DNA from: Arthrobacter oryzae
Lineage (GTDB): Bacteria; Actinomycetota; Actinomycetes; Actinomycetales; Micrococcaceae
Direction of reading: 5' to 3'
Length of the DNA stretch: 64,000 nt
NCBI RefSeq assembly: GCF_030812315.1
Contig: NZ_JAUSSM010000003.1
Coordinates: forward strand, 248,001 to 312,000
Shown: positions 10,083-18,247 of the stretch, piece after piece
How positions within the stretch are numbered: the stretch's first letter is position 1
Layout: every line of letters begins with the position of its first letter
Program-made: the position numbers and the translations under genes
Notes under the pieces: generated by a model
Database searches by the model: none
What the model was told of the DNA's origin: nothing
The model's input: only the letters and a program-made list of their open reading frames with translations

Positions 10083-11603
10083 ATGCAACAAGCCCAGACA
10101 GAAGCCAAACCGGGGGCCCCCGAAAACAGCACCAGCACTATCGGCGGCACGTCCGACAGCACTATCGGCGGCACCGTCGGCACCGCCGTCGAGACCGTCC
10201 TGAACCGCGGACTCAATGTCCGCCACATCCGTTTCATGGCCCTCGGTTCCGCCATCGGAACGGGGCTGTTCTACGGCTCGGCCTCCGCCATCCAGAAGGC
10301 CGGCCCGGCGGTTCTCCTCGCCTACATGATCGGCGGCGCGGCCGTGTTCATGGTGATGCGGGCACTCGGCGAGATGGCCGTACGACACCCGGTATCGGGT
10401 TCCTTCGGCCAGTACGCCAGCCGCTACCTCGGCCCCCTCGCCGGCTTCGTGACCGGGTGGACGTATGTCTTCGAGATGGCCATCGTCGCGATCGCTGATG
10501 TCACAGCCTTCAGTATCTATATGGGGTTCTGGTTCCCGGACGTGGAGCGGTGGATCTGGGTCCTGGCCATCATTTTCTTCCTGGCGGCCCTGAACCTGCT
10601 CAGCGTCAAGGTCTTCGGCGAGCTGGAGTTCTGGTTCTCGCTGATCAAAGTGGTGGCCATCATCGCCATGATCGCCGGCGGTGCCGCCATTATCATCTTC
10701 GGTTTCCAGGCGGGCGGGGCGACAGTGGCCCCGGGTATCGGCAACCTCGTGGAGCATGGGGGCATGTTCCCCAACGGCTTCGAAGGGCTTCTGGCCTCTT
10801 TCGCCGTCGTGATGTTCGCCTTCGGCGGGATCGAGACCATCGGCGTCACGGCCGGCGAAGCGGCCGATCCCAAAAAGGTCATTCCCAAGGCGGTCAACAC
10901 CGTGCCGGTGCGCGTCCTGCTGTTCTACGTCCTCACCCTGGCCGTGCTGATGAGCCTGTTCCCGTGGAACGAGGTGGGCACCAACGGCAGCCCGTTCGTC
11001 CAGATCTTCAGCGGCCTCGGCATTCCCGCCGCCCCGCACATCCTCAACGCCGTGGTGATTACCGCCGCCCTGTCCGCCATCAACAGCGATATTTTCGGGG
11101 CCGGACGCATCCTCTTCGGACTGGCCCGGCAGGGTCACGCCCCCGCCAGTTTCGGCAAGGTCTCCCGCCACGGGGTGCCGTGGATGACCGTGGTGATGAT
11201 GGCGGTTGTCCTGCTGGTGGGCGTGGTCCTGAACGCTGTTATGCCGAAGGACGTGTTCCTGCTGATCGCCTCGATCGCGACCTTCGCCACCGTCTGGGTG
11301 TGGGTGATGATCCTGGCGTCCCATGTGGCAATGAAGCGGGAGATTGCACGCAAGGGCCTGCCGGCGTCGGAGTTCCCGTCACCGTGGTGGCCGGCGGCCT
11401 CCATCCTGACCATCGCCTTCATGGCCATGGTGATCGTCATCCTGGGCGCGTTCGAGGACTCCCGGGTTGCCCTCCATGTGGGTGCCGTCTGGCTGGGTGT
11501 GCTGGTACTGGCGTACCGGCTGTGGGTCCGCGGCACCGGCCGTTCGCGCGCCGAACTGGTGGATGAGACGGCGTCGATCCCTGTGGTGGAAGCCCGCCGC
11601 TGA
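10083..11603 (+). CDS. Amino-acid permease (APC superfamily)
   Basis: 506 residues with 12 predicted membrane helices. The first helix carries the amino-acid transporter signature [21 protein letters not shown] (residues about 59-79, the core being GTGLFYGSA), and [14 protein letters not shown] follows, as in the proline/GABA/histidine permeases (AAT group). An unusual ~45-residue N-terminal tail is Ser/Thr/Gly-rich with a repeated STIGGT. The ATG at 10083 follows GAGAAGG. It lies near the hut genes, so histidine uptake is an attractive guess, but no copy of the hut operator motif precedes it. Confidence 0.85.
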   Translation: MQQAQTEAKPGAPENSTSTIGGTSDSTIGGTVGTAVETVLNRGLNVRHIRFMALGSAIGTGLFYGSASAIQKAGPAVLLAYMIGGAAVFMVMRALGEMAVRHPVSGSFGQYASRYLGPLAGFVTGWTYVFEMAIVAIADVTAFSIYMGFWFPDVERWIWVLAIIFFLAALNLLSVKVFGELEFWFSLIKVVAIIAMIAGGAAIIIFGFQAGGATVAPGIGNLVEHGGMFPNGFEGLLASFAVVMFAFGGIETIGVTAGEAADPKKVIPKAVNTVPVRVLLFYVLTLAVLMSLFPWNEVGTNGSPFVQIFSGLGIPAAPHILNAVVITAALSAINSDIFGAGRILFGLARQGHAPASFGKVSRHGVPWMTVVMMAVVLLVGVVLNAVMPKDVFLLIASIATFATVWVWVMILASHVAMKREIARKGLPASEFPSPWWPAASILTIAFMAMVIVILGAFEDSRVALHVGAVWLGVLVLAYRLWVRGTGRSRAELVDETASIPVVEARR

Positions 11604-11631
11604 CGATGCCGGTGCCGTGACCCCTGGGATG

Positions 11632-12444
11632 TCAGCCGCCCGGGAGCCAGTCGACGTGCGAATCGTAGTCATAGACGCGGCAGACGCGCCGGTCGGTCTG
11701 GGCCGGCCCGTCCGAGGGCTGTGTGGTGACGGAGAGTTCGACGTCGTACGACTCCAGGCCGGGGGCCGCCGTCGACCGGTGCGGGCTTCCGACATACTCC
11801 ACGGAAACCAGCGAGTACGGCCGCGGCACCACAGTTCCGCTGACTATCCCTGAGTTGGACGCGTCGCTCTGCAGGCGGCGGCTGCAGCTGTCGGTCACGC
11901 GCTGGACCGTTTGAGCATCGGGGGCGGCGCCGGTCGGTTCGCCCGCAGGGGGCGGCGGTGCTGCCACCGGCGGCGGTGCAGCCGACGACGGCGGCGCGGC
12001 TGACGGTGCCGCAGCCGACGGCGGCTGGCCGCCCGGCGGTTCGCCCGCCGGCGGTGGGCCCGCAGTCGACCCGTCCGCAGTTGGCCCGCCCGGCGGTTCG
12101 CCCGCCGGCGGTGGGCCCGCAGTCGACCCGTCCGCAGTCGGCCCTCCCGGCACTGGCGTACCAGCCGGCCCATGGGTGGTCCCGGCGGGGTCTGCCGTCG
12201 CGGGTGCCGGACCGGTCGGCGTCGGCCCGGCGGACGGTGGCGGGGAGCCCGGCACGGAATCAGACGGTGCCTGAGCAGGGGGCACCTGAGCAGCCGGCGG
12301 GGTCAGCGGGGCCGGCCCGCCCGCCGTCGTCCAGGCTCCGCTGGGGACCTGTGCCAGGCCCACCACGATGGCAACCATGGCAACGGTGGCGGCGGTAACC
12401 CCGAGCTGCCCCGGTACCGGCCTGCCGGATGAATTTTTTCGCAC
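11632..12444 (-). CDS. Pro/Ala-rich exported or membrane-anchored protein
   Basis: 270 residues starting at GTG 12444 (AGGGG upstream). A basic N terminus (RKNSSGR) and a hydrophobic helix at about 16-34 suggest export or an N-terminal anchor. Residues about 40-170 are extremely Pro/Ala/Gly-rich and hold two copies of a 19-residue repeat (see 12030-12143). The C-terminal ~95 residues look folded, with Cys residues in DSCSRRLQ and RRVCRVYDY that could form a disulfide. Likely a cell-surface protein with a wall-spanning stalk. I do not recognise the C-terminal domain. It is convergent with the permease gene. Confidence 0.7.
   Translation of the reverse strand: MRKNSSGRPVPGQLGVTAATVAMVAIVVGLAQVPSGAWTTAGGPAPLTPPAAQVPPAQAPSDSVPGSPPPSAGPTPTGPAPATADPAGTTHGPAGTPVPGGPTADGSTAGPPPAGEPPGGPTADGSTAGPPPAGEPPGGQPPSAAAPSAAPPSSAAPPPVAAPPPPAGEPTGAAPDAQTVQRVTDSCSRRLQSDASNSGIVSGTVVPRPYSLVSVEYVGSPHRSTAAPGLESYDVELSVTTQPSDGPAQTDRRVCRVYDYDSHVDWLPGG
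12030..12143. repeat. 57-bp in-frame tandem duplication
   Basis: Two nearly identical 57-bp units inside the Pro-rich gene encode two copies of a 19-residue unit (GGPTADGSTAGPPPAGEPP). The near-identity implies a recent duplication; copy number may differ between strains. Confidence 0.8.
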
Positions 12445-12776
12445 AGCTGCCCCTAACGACGTCCCGGGCCGTAGTCCCCGAGCCTAGGACCGCCACAGCG
12501 TACCCGCACGGGTGCGCCCTACCCGTCTTTGCAGGCAGTCACTCAGTCCGCTTCCGGGTTTCCACCTGCTCCCGTCCCGGGGAAACCGGCCAAGTAGTCC
12601 GCCAAAAATTTCGAGTGTCCGACGGTACAGAAGGGGTAGGAGTTACGCATGCGACGGGTGGGGTTTGGCTTCTAGGGTGGTCAGCAGGCGAACACCGGAC
12701 AATTTGAACCCCTTGTTGCAGCATCCGGACCGCCTGCGAGTCCTGCTGGTCCAGGCACTGCAAAGGAGTGGTTTTG
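12445..12776. other. Intergenic region without recognised gene
   Basis: 332 bp between the divergently transcribed Pro-rich gene and a small plus-strand gene. Frames present here lack the usual codon bias. A moderately AT-rich stretch near 12595-12615 is the only compositional change. I see no RNA gene or clear operator; it presumably holds the promoters of both flanking genes. Confidence 0.5.
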
Positions 12777-13055
12777 ATGAAGGATCTTCGAGTCTCCCGG
12801 CCCGCCCTCCCCCGCGACCGGCGACGCCTGATCTGCTGGCTCAACGATGCTGCGGAGAGAGTGCGAACGGCCACTGTGCCGTTCAAGGTTGGGGACGTTG
12901 TCCTCGGTGACGACCCCTTCAACGGCCGCCGGCTTGGCGTGGTGGCGGTGATCCGCGGTTCCTCGCTTGGCCTGCGGACGGCGGCCGACGCCCACCCCGA
13001 CCTCGTTCCCGAGTTCGTCTACTACGACTACCGCCAGGTGAGGCGGCCCGACTAG
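12777..13055 (+). CDS. Small hypothetical protein, 92 aa
   Basis: 92 residues, basic N terminus (KDLRVSRPALPRDRRR) and a C-terminal half that reads like a small beta-barrel (VGDVVLGDDPFNGRRLGVV then EFVYYDYRQVRRPD). No membrane segment. ATG 12777 is chosen over the in-frame GTG at 12768 because AAAGGAG sits 8 nt before it. I do not recognise the family. The LysE gene follows 36 bp later but has its own leaderless promoter. Confidence 0.65.
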   Translation: MKDLRVSRPALPRDRRRLICWLNDAAERVRTATVPFKVGDVVLGDDPFNGRRLGVVAVIRGSSLGLRTAADAHPDLVPEFVYYDYRQVRRPD

Positions 13056-13080
13056 CACCGGCTCGCGCGGCCGGCAGCGC

Positions 13081-13086
13081 TAGAAT
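13081..13086 (+). promoter_or_regulatory. -10 box of a leaderless LysE transcript
   Basis: TAGAAT ends 5 bp before the ATG at 13092, the spacing expected when transcription starts on the start codon. No Shine-Dalgarno sequence is present. Confidence 0.55.
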
Positions 13087-13091
13087 CAGGC

Positions 13092-13727
13092 ATGGTTCCA
13101 CTGAGCAACCTGCTGACGTTTGCGCTGGCCGCCGCTGTCCTAATTGCCGTCCCAGGGCCCAGCGTTCTGTTCGTGATTGGGCGCAGCCTGGCGTTGGGCC
13201 GCAAGGGCGGCCTGCTGAGTGTCCTGGGAAACGCACTGGGAATGATTCCCCAGATCGTTGCGGTGGCGCTCGGTGTGGGCGTTGCGCTGGCGCAGTCCGT
13301 CGTGCTCTTCACCATCGTGAAGTTTGCCGGCGCCGCCTACCTCGTGTTCCTCGGCGTCCAGGCCATCAGGCACCGAGGGAGAAATACGACGGCGGCCGAT
13401 CCGTCGCGTTCCGCCTCGACTTTCCGGGTCCTCCGGGAAGGATTCGTTGTCGGTGCCACGAACCCGAAGTCGCTGGTCTTTTTCGTGGCCGTGCTGCCGC
13501 AGTTCGTGGAATACGCCTCCGGCGCCATTCCGCTGCAGCTGGCCATCCTGGGGGCGGTGTTCCTGATGATCGCACTGGTCTCCGATAGCGTCTGGGCCCT
13601 CGCAGCAGGTACGGCGCGCCAGTGGTTCGCCCGCTCCCCCAGGCGCATTTCGACGCTCAGCACCTCGGGCGGAGCCATGATGATCGCCCTGGGCGGCACC
13701 CTCGCCCTGACAGGTAATAAGAACTAA
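13092..13727 (+). CDS. LysE/RhtB-family translocator
   Basis: 211-residue exporter with about six membrane helices. It shows the family features: PGPSVLFVIGRSLALGRKGG (residues 20-39), KFAGAAYLVFLGVQAIR, and GATNPKSLVFFVAVLPQFV. Members export basic amino acids, homoserine, threonine or analogues; the substrate here is not predictable. The mRNA is probably leaderless. Confidence 0.9.
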   Translation: MVPLSNLLTFALAAAVLIAVPGPSVLFVIGRSLALGRKGGLLSVLGNALGMIPQIVAVALGVGVALAQSVVLFTIVKFAGAAYLVFLGVQAIRHRGRNTTAADPSRSASTFRVLREGFVVGATNPKSLVFFVAVLPQFVEYASGAIPLQLAILGAVFLMIALVSDSVWALAAGTARQWFARSPRRISTLSTSGGAMMIALGGTLALTGNKN

Positions 13728-13783
13728 ATGTCCCATGGGCACCATCGCTGCGGGCCATGGCTGCGTTGACGGTCGTGGCGCGA

Positions 13784-14215
13784 CTATTCACCGACGATGG
13801 ACTCCACGGGCCGTGGGGAGATGATGGGATCGGCGTGACGGTGGGCGATCTTCCACTGCCCGTCTTCCAGCCTGAATATGGTGGTCGCACGTAGTGACAG
13901 TGGGACGGCATCGGCAGCTGCCCCGATCTTTCCCCGGGTGCGCTCAATTTCAACGATGTATCCCAGATCTTCCGCCACGTACGCGGAGATGCGCTCGAAG
14001 CGGATGGGTTCACCCTCACGGAGCAAGGCTGCCGCTGCCTCCATCGTTTTCTCGACCTCATTCCAGCCGCGGGCAGGCGGGCCGAGGGGGTTGGCGAGCG
14101 TGACATCATCCCGCCGCGAAAACAGCTTTTTATCGGGCCCGGCGTCTCCCCGCACGAAGGCATCCAGCGCCTGGTGGTAGAGCTCCACCGCCTGCTCAAA
14201 CCCGGACCCCGGCAT
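13784..14215 (-). CDS. NTF2-like (SnoaL/DUF4440) protein
   Basis: 143-residue single-domain alpha+beta protein of the nuclear-transport-factor-2 fold: an N-terminal helix pair (EQAVELYHQALDAFVRGD), a central strand block (FERISAYVAEDLGYIVEIERTRGK), and a C-terminal RATTIFRLEDGQWKIAHRHAD. Such proteins include ketosteroid-isomerase-like enzymes and ligand-binding modules, so the function is open. Start ATG 14215 has GGGAGG about 5 nt upstream. It stands alone after a hairpin. Confidence 0.75.
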   Translation of the reverse strand: MPGSGFEQAVELYHQALDAFVRGDAGPDKKLFSRRDDVTLANPLGPPARGWNEVEKTMEAAAALLREGEPIRFERISAYVAEDLGYIVEIERTRGKIGAAADAVPLSLRATTIFRLEDGQWKIAHRHADPIISPRPVESIVGE

Positions 14216-14240
14216 CTTTTCCTCCCGTGGTTGCCCCGGC

Positions 14241-14264
14241 ACTGACGCCGCCATCGGCGTCAGT
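14241..14264. terminator. 10-bp perfect hairpin
   Basis: ACTGACGCCG-CCAT-CGGCGTCAGT. It lies downstream of the YciI-like gene and just upstream of the NTF2-like gene, both on the minus strand, so it probably separates their transcripts. No U-tract follows. Confidence 0.5.
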
Positions 14265-14347
14265 CGAAGTCCGTTTATGGTCCCACCGCAGTTCAGGGAT
14301 GTCCACGGTGCCGGGCAACGACAGCAATCCTCCCGGCCGGGTACAAG

Positions 14348-14686
14348 CTAGCTGTCCGGGTCGTACCCGAACTCGCGGAGCTCCTGTGAGCAACGGCAGG
14401 CCACCGCGATCTTTCTCGCCCACTCGACCGCGTCCTCGCGCGTCGGCAGCTCCAGCACGGTGAACCCGCCCTTGAGTTCGCTGCCGGGATAGATCTCGGT
14501 GCTCACCGACCCGTCGGCGGAGACCAGCACGGGATCGACTTCCTCCTTGATCCCGCCGCCGAATACATAGACGCCTGAGGCCTTCGCCTCCTCGATCACA
14601 GCGTGGGATGCGGCGACGACGATCGGGAACTCCTCGTCGGTGAGCACCATGGCGTCGCTCGGGAAGGAGATGAGGTACTTGGTCAG
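14348..14686 (-). CDS. YciI/DGPF-family protein with a probable CTG start
   Basis: About 112 residues. Family-like features include FPIVVAASHAVIEEAKASG, YVFGGGI and GGFTVLELPTREDAVEWA. The first ATG (14650) would remove a conserved N-terminal strand (TKYLISFPSDAM) that is encoded in frame upstream. The only initiation-like codon for that longer form is CTG at 14686-14684, which overlaps the TGA of the upstream gene (CTGA, where ATGA would be usual). Either CTG is used, or the start was lost by an A-to-C change. Relatives are often linked to ECF sigma factors; none is adjacent here. The biochemical role is unknown. Confidence 0.7.
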   Translation of the reverse strand: MTKYLISFPSDAMVLTDEEFPIVVAASHAVIEEAKASGVYVFGGGIKEEVDPVLVSADGSVSTEIYPGSELKGGFTVLELPTREDAVEWARKIAVACRCSQELREFGYDPDS

Positions 14687-15066
14687 GGCTGCTTCAACTC
14701 TTCGACGATGCTGTTACCAGTTTCAGGCCGGGATTCCCAAGCCCATGATTCATGAAAGCGTACCCGGCCATCGTCCAGGACCTCAATGACTGATTCGCAA
14801 ACTCCGGTTGAGGTTTCCATGTTGGTAGCGAGGTGCGCATAGCGGAAGTTAAGCTTCCCGGCTTGGCGCGTGCCGACGAGATAGCCACGGACCACTGCTC
14901 CTCCGGCGTACTCTGCCCAAATCACCTCGCCATCTTGGTGATAGGTGAATGTGGTGGACTGTCCCACTTCGCCGGTCGCGGAGTTCTCGACGCCGCTGAA
15001 CACGCGGCCCTCCAAAGAGATAGTGGCGGCCTGTGCCTTAGCTTCAACGTTCATGATCCGAACCAT
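14683..15066 (-). CDS. Conserved small protein, often mislabelled N-acetylglutamate synthase
   Basis: 127 residues of mainly beta strands, with motifs I associate with a family in actinobacteria: GRVFSGVENSATGEV, FTYHQDGEVIWAEYAGG, VRGYLVGTR, FRYAHL. Database entries of this type sometimes carry an N-acetylglutamate synthase name, but no acetyltransferase motif is visible, so I do not transfer that function. It starts at ATG 15066 or ATG 15054; neither has a strong ribosome site. Its TGA overlaps the putative CTG start of the YciI-like gene, implying coupling. Confidence 0.7.
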   Translation of the reverse strand: MVRIMNVEAKAQAATISLEGRVFSGVENSATGEVGQSTTFTYHQDGEVIWAEYAGGAVVRGYLVGTRQAGKLNFRYAHLATNMETSTGVCESVIEVLDDGRVRFHESWAWESRPETGNSIVEELKQP

Positions 15067-15107
15067 AGCAACGGGCTACCTCGAGAAGCCCGCCGTTGCC
15101 AAGGCGG

Positions 15108-15857
15108 TTACCGCGCCGACCAGCCGCCGTCCATGGTGTAGCTGGCGCCGGTGACCATGCCGGCGTCGTTCGAGGCGAGCCAGGCGACCAGCGAGGCGAC
15201 TTCCTCCGGCTCGACCAGGCGCTTGATGGCGGATTCGGTGAGCATGATCTTTGCCAGGACCTCTGACTCGGGGATGCCGTGGACCTTGGCCTGGTCAGCA
15301 ATCTGTGCCTCCACCAGCGGCGTGCGGACGTAGCCGGGGTTGATGCAGTTGGACGTTACCCCGTGCTCCCCGCCCTCAAGCGCCGTCACTTTGCTCAGCC
15401 CTTCCAGGCCGTGCTTGGCGGATACGTACGCGCTCTTGAACGGGGAGGCACGGATTCCGTGCACCGAGGAGAGGTTGATGATGCGGCCGAACCCGTTGGC
15501 ATACATGTGCGGCAGAGCGGCCCGGACCAGCAGGAACGGCGCCTCGAGCATCAGGGTGAGGATGCGTCGGAAATCCGCGGGATCGAAGTCCTGGATGGGG
15601 CTGATCCGCTGGATCCCGGCGTTGTTGACCAGGATGTCGCAGTCGAGGCTGAGGGTTCCCAATGCCTCGACGTCCAGCAGGTCCACGGCCCACACGGTGC
15701 CGCCGACTTCATCGGCCAGGGCGGTGGCGCCGGCCTCGTCGACATCCGCCACCACCACTTTCGCACCCCGTGCCGCCAGGGCACGGACGCTCGCTGCGCC
15801 GATCCCGCTGGCGCCGCCGGTAACGAGGGCCTTTCGGCCGTTCAGAGTGTTTTCCAT
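15108..15857 (-). CDS. bdhA: 3-hydroxybutyrate dehydrogenase
   Basis: 249-residue classical SDR that oxidises (R)-3-hydroxybutyrate to acetoacetate with NAD. Visible motifs: GGASGIG (cofactor, about 14-20), NNAGIQRISPIQDF, SSVHGIRASPFKSAYVSAKHG (catalytic Ser, Tyr and Lys), and NCINPGYVRTPLVEAQI. The Gln and His positions typical of this subfamily's substrate pocket are present. It lies directly behind the remnant of an MFS transporter and opposite a LysR regulator, an arrangement that suggests a hydroxybutyrate-type uptake and catabolic unit. Confidence 0.85.
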   Translation of the reverse strand: MENTLNGRKALVTGGASGIGAASVRALAARGAKVVVADVDEAGATALADEVGGTVWAVDLLDVEALGTLSLDCDILVNNAGIQRISPIQDFDPADFRRILTLMLEAPFLLVRAALPHMYANGFGRIINLSSVHGIRASPFKSAYVSAKHGLEGLSKVTALEGGEHGVTSNCINPGYVRTPLVEAQIADQAKVHGIPESEVLAKIMLTESAIKRLVEPEEVASLVAWLASNDAGMVTGASYTMDGGWSAR

Positions 15858-15934
15858 AATTTCAGCCCTACATTCCAGAAATTCGATAGTCCAGCGAAAA
15901 TCAGTCCAGCGACATCCTGCGGGACCCGGTTGGC

Positions 15935-16082
15935 CTAGCGGACGCCCGCGCCAACCAGGCCTTCGCGCTCGGCGTCGGCCCGGTCCACGTCCTCCAGGGC
16001 GATGCCCTTGGTTTCCTTGAGGCTCAACACTGCCACCGTGGTGATGGCACACGCCACCACCAGATAGATCGCTACGCTCATC
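15935..16082 (-). pseudogene. Remnant of an MFS (MHS-type) transporter
   Basis: A strong ribosome site (AAAGGAG, 9 nt spacing) and ATG at 16082 lead straight into what looks like the extreme C terminus of a metabolite:H+ symporter: a last helix (SVAIYLVVACAITTVAVLSL) and the tail KETKGIALEDVD. The ~400 residues expected before it are missing. The natural reading is an internal deletion that joined the 5' end of the gene to its last 48 codons. The product could be a single-helix peptide, but transport function must be lost. It sits 77 bp upstream of bdhA. Confidence 0.7.
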
Positions 16083-16113
16083 TTTGGTTCTCCTTTAGTG
16101 TCCACGTCGACAC

Positions 16114-16132
16114 GTGCTGTGATCCACAGCAC
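16114..16132. promoter_or_regulatory. Palindrome in the LysR/MFS divergent region
   Basis: GTGCTGTG-ATC-CACAGCAC, perfect 8-bp arms, between the LysR gene and the MFS remnant. It is a candidate LysR-type operator, though it lacks the textbook T-N11-A form. Confidence 0.4.
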
Positions 16133-16215
16133 TGAATGGGCTCAGATGAGTATTGCCGCACAAACACTGCGATTCAATGGCCAAACCGGCACCCCTTGTG
16201 TGCAGAATTGCAGAT

Positions 16216-17112
16216 ATGGATACTAATCCGGATGACCTGCTGGTCCTGTTGGCCGTCTCGCGGTCAGCCAAATTCACGACGGCGGCGCAGGCGTTGGGCC
16301 TGAACCACACGACGGTTTCGCGCCGGATAGCGGCCTTGGAGAAAACCTTGGGCGGGCGCGTTCTCTCCCGGGCGGCCGGCGGCTGGGAGCTGACCGAACT
16401 CGGGGCGGAGGCCGTCCTGGTGGCCGAACAGGTGGAAAGCGCGGTGCGCAGCCTAGGCCAGCCGGGCCAGGCGCCGGACCCCATCACCGGGGTGGTCCGC
16501 ATGACGGCTACGGACGGCTTCAGCGCCTACGTCGCCGCACCCGCCGTCGCACGGCTGCGGCGCAAGCATCCGGGACTCAGCGTGGAGATCGTGACCGTGA
16601 CCCGGCGGGCCCTGCAGCAGCGGTCCGGCCTGGACATCGAGGTGGTGGTGGGTGAGCCCCAGGTACACCGCGCCGAGGCCTTCAAACTGGGCGAGTACGT
16701 GCTGGGCATGTACGCCTCGCGCGACTATCTGGCTGAAAACGGGACGCCGGCCACGGTGGAGGAACTGACGGAGCATCCGCTGGTGTACTTCGTGGACTCC
16801 ATGCTCCAAGTGGACGACCTCGACGCTCCCCGCCGCCTGGTCCCCGCCATGAAGGACGGTCTGACTTCCACCAACGTTTTTGTCCATGTCGAGGCGACAC
16901 GCGCCGGTGCGGGCATCGGCTTCCTGCCCTGCTTCATGGGCGACCTGCACCAGGACCTGGTCCGGCTGCTTCCGGAGGCATTCTCCGAGCGTCTCCCCTA
17001 CTGGATGGTCCTGCGGCCGGACTCCATGCGGCGGCCGGCGGTGGCCGCCGTCGTGCAGGCACTGCGGGACCAGGCGGTGGAATACCGGGAGGCCCTCCTG
17101 GGCCGCCGCTGA
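16216..17112 (+). CDS. LysR-family transcriptional regulator
   Basis: 298 residues: N-terminal helix-turn-helix (about 6-63: FTTAAQALGLNHTTVSRRIAALEKTLGG) and a substrate-binding domain (about 85-295). The ATG at 16216 is chosen because the HTH begins a few residues later; upstream in-frame starts would add a Cys/His-rich tail not typical of the family. A CAGAAT box just upstream hints at a leaderless message. Divergent from the MFS remnant and bdhA, it is their probable regulator. Confidence 0.85.
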   Translation: MDTNPDDLLVLLAVSRSAKFTTAAQALGLNHTTVSRRIAALEKTLGGRVLSRAAGGWELTELGAEAVLVAEQVESAVRSLGQPGQAPDPITGVVRMTATDGFSAYVAAPAVARLRRKHPGLSVEIVTVTRRALQQRSGLDIEVVVGEPQVHRAEAFKLGEYVLGMYASRDYLAENGTPATVEELTEHPLVYFVDSMLQVDDLDAPRRLVPAMKDGLTSTNVFVHVEATRAGAGIGFLPCFMGDLHQDLVRLLPEAFSERLPYWMVLRPDSMRRPAVAAVVQALRDQAVEYREALLGRR

Positions 17113-17305
17113 CGTTCGCCGGGCGGGTGGTATATGTTCGGCGGGCCATACGGCGTAGTGTCAAAGGTAGGAGATGTCGGAGAGCCTTCGCTGGTGTGAG
17201 CGCGTCGAATCTGTGTGCGTCCACCATCATGGCTGCGGGCGGTCGAGAGTCCGCGGCCCCCAGCCCGGTCCCAAGGGACCCGGCAATTGAAGGATCGAGG
17301 CCGTC

Positions 17306-18034
17306 ATGGATCCCGGCACCGGCAGCGCCCCGACCACTGAACAACTGCAGGACCTGTTGCTGGAAAGCCCCGGGTTCACGGAGTTCCTCCTGGGGCTGAC
17401 CACGATCACCGCCTCCCGCCTGGGCAGGCACGATCCGATGCTGTGCGCCATCACCGTTGAGCGCAACGGCACTCCGGCCACGGTGGCCAGCAGCGACGAG
17501 GATGCGCGTCGGATGGACGAAAAACAGTATGTCTTCGACGACGGCCCGTGCCTGACAGCACTCCGGCAGCAGCACACAGTGCTGGTCCCGGATCTGGGAA
17601 GGGACAGCCGCTGGCACCACTATGCGGCGGCCGTTTCGGGAGGAGGGATCCGCTCAGTCCTGGCAGTTCCCATCGGCACCGAACCGGGCTCAGCCGCGGC
17701 CCTGAACTGCTACGCACATGACATCGACGCGTTCGACGCCGCCACAATCGCTTCCGTCGAGGAGCACGCGGACTCGATTTCCCGGATCCTGCGGCTGGCC
17801 TTGCGTGTTCATCCGCCGGAGATTTACCCGGAAAACCTCCGGCCGGCCCTCAAATCGAGGGCGGTCATCGACGCAGCCGTTTCCCTGATCATGGCCCAGA
17901 ACCGCTGCAGCCGGGATCAGGCGATGGAGCTCCTGCACCTGGCCGCACGCGCCACCGACACCAAGCTTCACACCATCGCCACGGACATTCTGTCCGGCGC
18001 CGAGATTCCCGGCGGAGGCGTCGGGCAAGAATGA
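17306..18034 (+). CDS. GAF-ANTAR RNA-binding regulator
   Basis: 242 residues. A GAF sensor-like domain (about 20-165) contains YVFDDGPCLTALRQ and VLAVPIG. It is followed by an ANTAR domain (about 175-232: LKSRAVIDAAVSLIMAQNRC then SRDQAMELLHLAARATDTKL). ANTAR domains bind paired RNA hairpins and promote antitermination. No partner histidine kinase is adjacent, so the GAF domain probably senses directly. A strong hairpin follows the stop. Confidence 0.85.
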   Translation: MDPGTGSAPTTEQLQDLLLESPGFTEFLLGLTTITASRLGRHDPMLCAITVERNGTPATVASSDEDARRMDEKQYVFDDGPCLTALRQQHTVLVPDLGRDSRWHHYAAAVSGGGIRSVLAVPIGTEPGSAAALNCYAHDIDAFDAATIASVEEHADSISRILRLALRVHPPEIYPENLRPALKSRAVIDAAVSLIMAQNRCSRDQAMELLHLAARATDTKLHTIATDILSGAEIPGGGVGQE

Positions 18035-18040
18035 AGAAAC

Positions 18041-18073
18041 CCCCGCGCGAGTCCTGGGACTCAAGCGCAGGGG
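18041..18073 (+). terminator. Hairpin after the GAF-ANTAR gene
   Basis: CCCCGCGCGAGTCC and GGACTCAAGCGCAGGGG pair over about 14 bp with small internal interruptions, starting 7 bp after the stop. GC-rich without a U-tract. Confidence 0.6.
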
Positions 18074-18247
18074 CTTCCTGGCCCTCCGGTCTTGGGGGAA
18101 AGCGGAGAGCTTCCACAAACTTACAGCTGCCGCAGGGCCCGAACGGACGAATGCAGCCCTGACAGCCCATTCTTGAGGCAACTTTTTTCCTGCCGGGACT
18201 TTTGTTTCGCTGGTCTTGCGCCATTATTGCGGGAGGGGGCGGATGCC

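Noticed and set aside
10017..11324. Minus-strand frame opposite the amino-acid permease, rich in His, Gln and Glu
   Set aside because: Mirror of membrane-helix codons on the other strand; no ribosome site or recognisable domain.
14683..15066. N-acetylglutamate synthase assignment
   Set aside because: No acetyl-CoA-binding GNAT motif is visible; the name probably spreads by annotation transfer.
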